Below, in pieces: positions 49,379-61,600 of a stretch of DNA of 64,000 nt (position 1 is the stretch's first letter; the number at the start of each line of letters is the position of its first letter). The position numbers and the translations under genes are program-made. The stretch comes from Azospirillum canadense (GTDB lineage: Bacteria > Pseudomonadota > Alphaproteobacteria > Azospirillales > Azospirillaceae). The DNA is taken from assembly GCF_025961225.1 (NCBI RefSeq), contig NZ_JAOQNG010000004.1, forward strand, positions 527,001-591,000, written 5' to 3'. The notes under the pieces are model-generated. The model saw nothing but the letters and a program-made list of their open reading frames with translations. It was not told where the DNA came from and ran no database searches.

Positions 49379-51679
49379 ATGGCGACTGACGATCTTGATC
49401 TCAATGCGTGCAGTCGGGAGCCAATCCACATCCCGGGCAGCATCCAGCCCCATGGCTTGCTGCTGGCGCTTTCCGATGGCGCCGACGGAGCGGCCTTCAC
49501 GCTGACGCAGGCGAGCGCCAATGCCGGCCCCGCCCTGTGCATGGCGGTGGAGGATGCGCTGGGCCGGCCGGTGGACGAGGTGGTCTGTGCGGAGCTTTCC
49601 GGTCCCCTGGCCGATTTCCTGGCGACGCGCGGGTTCCCCAGCCGGCCCGTGCCGGTCGGTCTCACCGCGCTTCCGGCGATCGGCATGGTCCAGATCCTCG
49701 CCCACGCCGCCGAAGACGGCACGGTCGTCGTCGAACTGGAACGGCTGACCGACGAGGCGACCAGCCGGCTCGACCATGTCTACCCGCGGATGCGCGAAAC
49801 CATCGAGCGGCTGGACGCGCTGAACGCGCCGGAGGACATCCTGGCCTGCGCCGCGCAGGAGGTGCGCGCGCTGACCGGCTTCGACCGCGTGCTGGTCTAC
49901 CGCTTCGACGCCGACTGGCACGGCACGGTCGTGGCGGAGGACGGCAACGGCCGCCTGCCGTCCTACCTGGACCTTCGTTTTCCCGCCACGGACATCCCCG
50001 CCCAGGCGCGCGAGCTGTACCGGCTGAACCGGCAGCGCCTGATCCCCGATTCCGGCTATACGCCGGTGCCGGTCTTGCCGGGGCTCAACCCGCGCACCGG
50101 CCAGCCGCTGGACCTCAGCTTCTCCGTGCTGCGCAGCGTGTCGCCAGTCCATGTCGAGTACATGCGGAACATGGAGACGGCGTCGTCCATGTCCGTGTCG
50201 ATCCTGCTGCACGGGCGCCTGTGGGGGTTGATCTCCTGCCATCACCGGGACCCGCTCCAGGTGTCCTACGCCCTGCGCTCGGCCTGCGACCTGATCGCCC
50301 AGATCCTGTCGGTGCGCATCGCCGCGGTGGAGGACCGTCGCGACGCCGAGCACCGCATCGCGCTGAAGGCCATCCAGGCGCGGCTTCTCGCCGCCATGGC
50401 CCAGGCGGACCCGTTCATCGCAGGCCTGACCGAAGTTCCGGACGACCTGCTGCGCTTCGCGGCCGCCACCGGCGCCGCCGTGGTGTTCGAGCAGACCTGC
50501 ACGCTGATCGGCGAGACGCCGACCGCCCGGGAAGTGATGGGGCTCGTCTCCTGGCTGTCCGAGCAGGGCGAGCCGGAGCAGTTCGAAACCGACAGCCTGA
50601 CGACGTTCCACCCGCCGGCCGCGGGCTTCGAGGACAAGGCGGCGGGCCTGCTGGCCATCGCCGTGTCGAAGCTGCACGCCAGCTACATCCTGTGGTTTCG
50701 GCCGGAGGTCGTGCGCACCGTCCGCTGGGGCGGCGACCCGCGCAAGCCGGAAGGTCACGAGCCGGGCGCCACCCGCCTTCACCCGCGCACCTCCTTCGAG
50801 GCGTGGAAGGAAACGGTGCGCCACCGGGCGCTGCCCTGGACCCCGGCGGAGCGCGAGACGGCCGCGGAGCTGCGCCACGCCATCATCGGCATCGTCCTGC
50901 GCAAGGCGGAGGAGCTGGCGGCGCTGTCCCGCGAACTCACCCGGTCCAACAAGGAGCTGGAGTCCTTCTCCTACTCCGTCTCGCACGACTTGCGGGCACC
51001 CTTCCGGCACATCGTCGGCTACGCCGAGCTGCTGCAGGAACTGGAATCCGATCAGCTCAGCGCGACCGGGCGCCGCTACCTGGACACCATCGTGGACGCC
51101 GCCAACACGGCGGGCTCGCTGGTGGACAACCTGCTGCACTTCTCCCAGATGGGGCGGAGCGAGCTGACGCCGGTGTCCATCGACATGGGCGGGCTGGTCG
51201 GCGAGGTGCGGGAGACGCTGGCCCCGGAAGCGACGGGGCGGGCCATCCAATGGGACGTCGGGCCGCTGCCGGCGGTGCGGGGCGACCCCACCATGATGCG
51301 GCTGGTCCTGCAAAATCTTTTGTCAAACGCGATCAAATACACGCGAGGACGGGAACCCGCGCGCATCGCCGTGGGTTGCGAGGACCGGCCGAAGGAGACG
51401 CTGTTCTACGTGCGGGACAACGGCGTCGGCTTCAATCAGGCGTACGAGAAGAAGCTGTTCGGCGTGTTCCAGCGGCTTCATCGCAACGAGGAGTTCGAAG
51501 GCATCGGCATCGGGTTGGCCAACGTGCGCCGTGCCGTCGATCGGCATGGCGGCCGGACGTGGGCCGAAGGGCGCCTGGACGAAGGCGCCACGTTCTTCTT
51601 CACGCTGCCCAAGCCCGATCCCGACAAACCGGACCCCACCAAACCGGACCCGCGAGACACGCCAGCGAGGCCAGAATGA
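49379..51679 (+). CDS. bphP: Bacteriophytochrome histidine kinase
   Basis: The 766-residue protein begins with the biliverdin-binding Cys at position 11, in NACSREPIHIPGSIQPHG. Next come PAS, a GAF domain with the DIP motif (LRFPATDIPAQARELYRLN), and a PHY domain. The histidine kinase part has the phospho-His in YSVSHDLRAPFRHIVGY, N-box LLSNAIKYT and G-boxes DNGVGF and GIGIGLA. It senses red/far-red light and phosphorylates the partner regulator that overlaps its stop by 4 bases. The C-terminus is a Pro/Asp/Lys-rich tail. Confidence 0.93.
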   Translation: MATDDLDLNACSREPIHIPGSIQPHGLLLALSDGADGAAFTLTQASANAGPALCMAVEDALGRPVDEVVCAELSGPLADFLATRGFPSRPVPVGLTALPAIGMVQILAHAAEDGTVVVELERLTDEATSRLDHVYPRMRETIERLDALNAPEDILACAAQEVRALTGFDRVLVYRFDADWHGTVVAEDGNGRLPSYLDLRFPATDIPAQARELYRLNRQRLIPDSGYTPVPVLPGLNPRTGQPLDLSFSVLRSVSPVHVEYMRNMETASSMSVSILLHGRLWGLISCHHRDPLQVSYALRSACDLIAQILSVRIAAVEDRRDAEHRIALKAIQARLLAAMAQADPFIAGLTEVPDDLLRFAAATGAAVVFEQTCTLIGETPTAREVMGLVSWLSEQGEPEQFETDSLTTFHPPAAGFEDKAAGLLAIAVSKLHASYILWFRPEVVRTVRWGGDPRKPEGHEPGATRLHPRTSFEAWKETVRHRALPWTPAERETAAELRHAIIGIVLRKAEELAALSRELTRSNKELESFSYSVSHDLRAPFRHIVGYAELLQELESDQLSATGRRYLDTIVDAANTAGSLVDNLLHFSQMGRSELTPVSIDMGGLVGEVRETLAPEATGRAIQWDVGPLPAVRGDPTMMRLVLQNLLSNAIKYTRGREPARIAVGCEDRPKETLFYVRDNGVGFNQAYEKKLFGVFQRLHRNEEFEGIGIGLANVRRAVDRHGGRTWAEGRLDEGATFFFTLPKPDPDKPDPTKPDPRDTPARPE

Positions 51680-52158
51680 GTGACCTGAAACCCATCCTGC
51701 TGGTCGAAGACAACCCGCGGGATCTGGAGCTGACGCTGGCGGCGCTGGAAAAATGCCAGCTCGCCAACGACGTCATTGTGGCGCGCGACGGGGAGGAGGC
51801 GCTCGACCTGCTGACCCGCCGCGACCCGGCGACCGGAAAGCCGACCATGCTGCCGGCCGTGGTGCTGCTCGACCTCAAGCTGCCGAAGGTCGACGGGCTG
51901 GAGGTGCTGGAGCAGGTGAAGAGCGACCCGGAAACCCGCCATGTCCCCATCGTCATGCTGACGGCGTCGCGCGAGGAAAGCGACCTCGTGCGCAGCTACA
52001 AGGCGGGCGTCAACGCCTTCGTCGTGAAGCCCGTGGACTTCAAGGCCTTCTTCGAGGCCATCCGCGACCTGGGCGCCTTCTGGGCCATCCTGAACGAGCC
52101 GCCGGTCGGCTGCCATCGGCGGGGAACCTCCGGCGCGGCGTCGGGGAAGGGCGGCTGA
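51676..52158 (+). CDS. Rcp1-type receiver partner of bacteriophytochrome
   Basis: The 160-residue single receiver shows ILLVEDNPRDLELTLAALEK, acceptor Asp in VVLLDLKLPKVDG, LTAS and the Lys in FVVKPVDF. The long loop before the acceptor (RRDPATGKPTMLPAV) is typical of Rcp1-like phytochrome regulators. The start overlaps the kinase stop (ATGA). It should take phosphate from BphP and may pass it to the hybrid kinase downstream. Confidence 0.9.
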   Translation: MSDLKPILLVEDNPRDLELTLAALEKCQLANDVIVARDGEEALDLLTRRDPATGKPTMLPAVVLLDLKLPKVDGLEVLEQVKSDPETRHVPIVMLTASREESDLVRSYKAGVNAFVVKPVDFKAFFEAIRDLGAFWAILNEPPVGCHRRGTSGAASGKGG

Positions 52159-52163
52159 CGGGC

Positions 52164-55055
<2,892 letters not shown>

Positions 55056-55058
55056 TCC

Positions 55059-55108
55059 CGAAGGCGTTTGAAGGGGGCCGGTTTGAAGGCGTCCGGCAAA
55101 CGCCTTCG
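55059..55108 (+). terminator. Terminator after the phytochrome operon
   Basis: A perfect 12-bp stem CGAAGGCGTTTG (55059-55070) / CAAACGCCTTCG (55097-55108) is followed by TTTC. It lies 4 bases after the hybrid kinase stop. Confidence 0.65.
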
Positions 55109-55644
55109 TTTCAAAACCCGACTGCGACGGCAAGCGCTTCGGCAGCGGCGCGCAGGGTTCGATTCCAATACATTCGACGGGTGGCGCAGAAAAATGCGCT
55201 ACCAGCGCGGGTGTAACTTCAAACAGCGTACAACAGCGCGGTCGCTGGTCAACTGAGAGGTTGATCAAGGGCGATAAAGCCTGGATGTGACGCTAAATGC
55301 AGCCGACGAAATGGCGGGCGCATAGCCTTTCGGTTGCGCCTGTGCCAGCGCGATGCACGCGCCTTTTCGTGGTTTCTCTGCGAAATTCGACAAATTGCGA
55401 CGAAAAGGTACCAATTGTAGTGTGCTGCTGACGCAGCTTCGCGCAATAATTTCATTGGATTTTAGACATTCCCTGGTAACTTCGTAGTGATACGAACGGT
55501 GTAGCCCTTGCGCGATTCCCGGATCCCGGTCGGACAGAGACCGGCGCCACCACGGATCGGGAAGAAAGCGGGGGTCCCGTTCAAGACATGCCGTGTGCAG
55601 GGTTGGCGACGGTATGAAAGAACATTGCAGGGGATGGTCAAATC
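55109..55644. other. Non-coding leader region of the giant surface protein gene
   Basis: About 535 bases without a supported gene. The stretch 55380-55500 is clearly poorer in GC than its surroundings and contains a perfect inverted repeat TTCGTA-GTGA-TACGAA (55481-55496), a candidate operator. A long untranslated leader or distant promoter is likely for the downstream gene. Short frames here lack similarity. Confidence 0.5.
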
Positions 55645-58600
55645 ATGGCTGAGTCGCGCTCGACCGGTGGGAAGAACAATTCCCGGAAGTCCGCCGATCG
55701 GCGGAAGGTGACGCCGCCATCCTCCAAGCATTCCCTCCGATTGGCGCTTGAACCGCGGATGGTGTTCGACGCCTCGGTCGTGGCGACGACCGTCGACGTC
55801 GTTGACCACAGCCACGACTCCTTGACTGATCCCGCTTCCACCGCCGCCAAGGCTGGGCAAGCGCAGGACTTGGCCAAGACTGTGGGCGCGACGGAACCGG
55901 CGGGCGATCAGGCCCACGCGCGCGAGCCCGGCGCGGACCATGCGGCTCCGGCAGGATCCGACGCCCCGGTGCCGGCAACCGGCGCCGTCCCCGCGAAGGA
56001 CGACTTGGCGCATCCGGCCAACGCTACGACGGGCATTCTGCAACTTGTGTTTGTCGATCCGCGGACGCCGGGGGCGGCGGAGGCCGTCGCCGGTCTCGGT
56101 GCCGACACGCGGGTCGTCACCCTCGACAGCACCCGCGACGGCATCCAGCAGATCACCGAGGCGCTGTCCGGCACCAGCGGCCTGCAATCCATCCACATCC
56201 TGTCGCACGGCAACGGGGCCGGCCTGCCGGTCGGCCGCGACATCCTGACCACCACGTCCCTGACCGGCCGGGCGGACGAGGTGGCGTCCTGGCGCGACCA
56301 TCTGGCCGACGGCGCCGCCATCCAACTCCACGGGGTCGACACCACCTCTGGCGGCCAGCGGCTGGCCGGAACGCTCGCCGACCTGACGGGCACCCGGGTC
56401 ACCGCCACCGACGACCTGACGGTGTCGGACGCCGGCAGAGCCGACTCCGTCACGGCCGCCGACCGCCGCATCGTCGTCATCGACGCCCGGGTGCAGAATC
56501 CGGAGATCCTGCTGGGCGATCTGCCGTCGGAGGTCGAGACGATTGTCATCGGCGTCAACGACGACCCGATCGCCCGCATCCAGCAAGCCTTGGCCGGCGG
56601 CCATGTAGCGTCGCTGCAGATCGTCGCGCACGGCGAGGCGGGCAGCGTCACGCTTGGCCGCGACACGCTGACCGCGGCCAGCCTGGAGGGCGCCACCGCC
56701 GACGCGATCGCCGCCTGGAAGGCCTCCTTCACCGAGGACGCCGACATCCTGCTGCTCGGCTGCGACGTCGGGCAGGGCGGCGCCGGAACCGCCCTGATGG
56801 CGCGGCTCGCCGACCTGACCGGGGCGGACGTCGCCGCGTCGGACGACGCGACGGGGGCCGCGGCTCTCGGCGGCGACTGGACGCTGGAGGTCAGCACCGG
56901 CCCGATCGAATCGCGCATCGCCCTGTCCGCCACCGCGGAGGCCGCCTGGCAGCACCTGCTGGCGCCGCCGACCATCACGTCGCCGGTCGGCGGCGACACC
57001 ATCACGGTGATCGAGCCGAGCGTGCTGAACGTCGCGGGCGCCGACCGCGCCTCGCTCGGCGGCTGGACGGTGGCCGACCTGGAGGACGGGACCCTGACCG
57101 TCACGGTCAGCCTGCCCGGCACGACCGTCGGCCACCTCGACGACACGGCCCCGTCCGGGACCACCGGGGCGTCCAGCCTGACCTTCACCGGCAAGGCGGC
57201 GGCCGTCAACGCCTGGCTGGCCGGCCTGCGCTTCGTGGCCGCCGACACCGAACTCGGCAACACGGCGGCGTCCACGACCATCACCATCACGGTGACCGAC
57301 GACGAGGCGTCTCCGGGCCCCTTCACCGTCACCAAGACCATTGCGGTCAGCGTCTCCCCCTCCAACGACCCGACCGTCCTGACCACGTCCCAGGTGACGG
57401 TGACGGAAGGCGGCAACGTCGAGATCACCGCCGGAAACCTGACCGTCGCCGACCCCGAGGTCACCGCCGGCACCCAATCGAACACCCAGCTGGTCTACCG
57501 GCTGGAGGCGCTGCCGGCCTACGGCACGCTGACGCTGGGCGGCCAGCTGCTCGGCGTCGGGTCGATCTTCACGCAGGACGACGTCGTCAACCACCGGCTG
57601 GTCTACATCCACAAGGCAACCGGCGCCGACCAGAACACCGCCGACAGCTTCCAGGTGTCGGTCAACGACGGCGCGACGCCGCAATCCTATTCGTCGGCCC
57701 ACATCAGCACGGTCAACATCGCGGTCACCCCGGTGAACCAGGCGCCGGTGCTGACCACGGCCGGCGGCAGCGTGTACGAGGGCGTGCCGGCCAGCGCCCC
57801 GGAATCCTCGATCGGCAATTTCATCGTCGCCAACGCCGGCGGCGACCCTGGCGACACGCTGACCATCCAGCTCAGCTCGCTGCCGCAGCACGGATCGCTG
57901 ATCTTCACCGGCACGCTGACGATCAACGGCACCGTCTACACGCTGACCAACCAAAACTTGGCGACCTACGTCATTCCGGGCGGTGCGCAACTCGACCTCG
58001 GCCATGACACGGTGCTGATCGCGCAGGACCAGCTGTCCGGCCTGCATTACGCCCACGACGGGACGGAGCCGACCGTCGCGTCGACCGACAGCTTCAACGT
58101 CGTGATCAAGGACGCCGGCGGCGGCACCGGGGTCCCCGCCAGCATCTCCCAGGCGATCACGCTGACCATCCGGCCGGTCAACGACGACCCGACCTGGGTG
58201 AACACCAGCACTTTGGCGGCGACGGTCACCGCCGGCGGCGCCGACGGCGATCTGCTGACGAGCGGCGACAACTTCCGCGTCACGCTGACCACCGCCATGC
58301 TCAACGTGACGGACAGCGACAGCCCGGCCTCCTCCATCACCTTCGCCGTGGTGGACAGCCCCAGCTACGGGCGCATCCTGCGCAACGGCGCGCTGGTGGA
58401 ATCTGGCGGCACCTTCAGCCTGCAGGACGTGATCGACGGCCGGGTCGTCTATCTGCAGACCGCGGTGAACATGGCCGGCGCGCTGACCGCCGACGACTTC
58501 ACCTTCGCGGTGTCGGACAACGCCATGGCACTGCGCTGGAACGCCGACGGCACCAGCTTCACCCGCCAGGGCGGCATCTATGTGGGGCCGTCCGCCAGCG

Positions 58601-61600
58601 ATTCCTTCCGCATCTTCAGCTTCAACATCGCGCTGGCCCAAGGCGCCGGCGCCGCCACGGCGAGCTACATCGTCACAGCCGGCACGCCGTCGCTCGCGGA
58701 AGGCGACAGCGGCACGCAGACGGTCACCTACACCGTCACCCGCGTCGGCGACATCAGCACGGCCGGCAGCGTGCAGTACACGGTCGGGGGCGTGGACGGC
58801 ACCGACGTCACGTCGCCGCTCAGCGGCACCGTCGTGTTCGCGGCGAACCAGTCGACCGCCCTGATCACGCTGACGCTGGTCGGCGACACGGTGGTCGAGC
58901 CGGACGAGGTGATGACGGTCACGCTGTCCAACCCGGTGCAGGGCCAGATCGCCGTCGGCAGTGCGTCGACCACCATCGTCAACGACGACACCGGCCTGTC
59001 GGTGTCGATCGCACCCGCCGCAGCCACCCAGTTCGAAGGCAACAGCGGCACCCGCAGCTACACCTTCACCATCACCCGCGCCGGCGTCACCACCGGGGCG
59101 ACCACCGTCGACTATCTGGTCGAGGGGGTGGGCGACTACCCCGCGTCGGCGAGCGATTTCGCGGGCGGGACCTTCCCCGGCGGGACGGTCACCTTCCTGG
59201 CCGGCGAAACCGTGAAGACCATCACGGTCGAGGTCCAGGGCGATACCCTTGCCGAACCGGACGAGACCTTCCAGCTGCGCCTTGCCAACCCGGCGGGCGG
59301 GGTGCTGACCACCGCCGCAGCGCTGGCCACCATCGTCGACGACGATCCGGCGCCGGGCCTGTCGGTGGAGACCGACGCGGGCAGCGTGGCGATCCTGGAA
59401 GGCGACAGCGGAACCAGGACGCTGACCTTCACGGTGTCCCGCACGGGCAAGCTGGGGCAGGCGACCACCGTGGACTGGGCCGTCATCGGGGTGTCGGCGG
59501 GCATCGACGCCGCGGATTTCGGCCAGGCCACCCTCCCGCACGGGACGATCACCTTCGCGGCCGGCGAAACGGTGAAGACAATCACCGTCAGCGTCGCGGG
59601 CGACCAGACCGTCGAGGGCAACGAGGTCTTCAAGGTCCAGCTCAGCAACCCGACCAACGGCACGCTGGAGACGCCCGAGGCGCAGGCGACGATCCTGGAC
59701 GACGATCCGGCTTCTCTGCCGCGCCTGGACATCACGGCGGTCACCAACCAGCTGGCGGAGGGCGACAGCGGCGCCGTCGCCTTCACCTTCGTGGTGACGC
59801 GGACCGGCAACACCTCCCAGCCCGGCAGCGTCGACTGGGCGGTGGGCGGCGGCGTGGTGAACGCGGCGGACTTCTACGCGGGCGTGCTGCCGAACGGCAC
59901 CATCACCTTCGCCGCCAACGAAGTGTCGCGGACCATCTCCGTCATCGTGCGCGGCGACACCCAGGTCGAGCCGGACGAGGCCTTCACGGTCACGCTGTCG
60001 AACGCGCACTACGGCACCATCGGGGCCGGGACCGCCACGGCGACGATCCTGAATGACGATTCCGTGCCGACGCTGTCCATCCGCGCCGACCAGGGCGCCA
60101 TGGTGGAGGGCAACAGCGGGACGCGCAACTTCACCTTCACCGTCACGCGCAGCACCGCGACCGGTGCTGCCGGCGTGGACTGGAGCGTCGGCGGCATGGT
60201 CGACGCCGCGGACTTCGGCGGGACGATTCCGTCCGGCCACATCGACTTCGCAAACGGCGAGACGACCAAGACCATCACCATCGCGGTCGCCGGCGACACG
60301 CAGGCGGAGCTGGACGAGACGCTGACCGTCACGCTGAGCAACGCCAGCGGCGCACGCATCGCCACCGCGGCCGCGACCTCGCTGATCGTCAACGACGACT
60401 ACCCCTACGCCACCGTGACCATCACGGCGGATCTGAACCAGGTCGTGGAGGGCAACAGCGGCACGCGGGCGATCACCTACACCGTCACCCGTACCGGCGA
60501 CACCACCGGCACTGCCACCGTGGCCTGGAGCATCACCGGCGGCACCGCGGACGCGGCCGACTTCCTGAACGGCGTGCTGCCGTCGGGCACCGTGACATTC
60601 GGCGCCAACGAGACGTCGAAGACCTTCCAGATCCTCGTCAACGGCGACACGGACATCGAGCCGGACGAGACCTTCACCGTCACCCTGTCCAACCCGAACG
60701 GCGTGTCCATCGCCAACAACGGCGGGTCGGCGACCGCGCGCATTGTCAACGACGACGGCCAGATCTTCACCATCGGCGCCGACCAGATCCAGCGCGCGGA
60801 GGGCAACAGCGGAACGACGCCCTTCACCTTCACCGTCACCCGCACCGGCGACAGCTCGGCCGACGTCACGCTGAACTGGGCCGTGTCCGGGCCGGGTGTG
60901 GACGGCGCGGACTTCGTCGGCGGGGTGCTGCCCTTCGGGACCGTGACGATCCTCGCCGGCCACACGACCGCGACCATCACGGTGAACGTCGCCGGTGACA
61001 CGGTGGCGGAGGCGAACGAGGGCTTCACCGTCACCCTCTCCAACCCCAGCGCCGGCACCATCGCCGCCGCGACGGCGTCGAGCGTCATCGCGAACGACGA
61101 CGGCACGACCCTGCCGCAGTTCGACATCGTGGCGATCAACGGGTCGCAGGTGGAGGGCGGCACCGGGACGTCACGCAGCTACCTGTTCACCATCACCCGC
61201 ACCGGCAACCTCAGCGGCAGCGCGTCGGTCGACTGGACGGTCGCGGGGGGGGCGGTGAACCCGGCCGACCTCGCGGACTTCGGCGGAGCCCTGCCGCACG
61301 GCACGCTGACCTTCAACCCCGGCGAGGCGTCGCAGACCATCGTCGTCACGGTGAACGGCGACCTGCTGGCCGAACCGGACGAGATCTTCACCGTCACGCT
61401 CGGCAACGCGACCGGTGCCGCCATCGGCACGGGCGTGGCCGAGGCGACGATCCTCGACGACGACCCGGTGCCGCACGTCGCCATCGTGGACGCCGGGCTG
61501 GTCAAGCTGGAGGGCAACTCCGGCGTCACGACCTTCACCTTCACGGTCACGCGCACGGGCTCGACCGCCGACAGCACGTCGGTCGTCTGGCAGCTGACCG

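Noticed and set aside
55462..60963. Open frame of 1833 codons on the minus strand
   Set aside because: It is the antisense of the giant adhesin. Its composition (Val/Gly/Arg/Asp-rich, no domain) is that of a GC-rich shadow, whereas the plus strand gives eleven coherent repeats and motifs.
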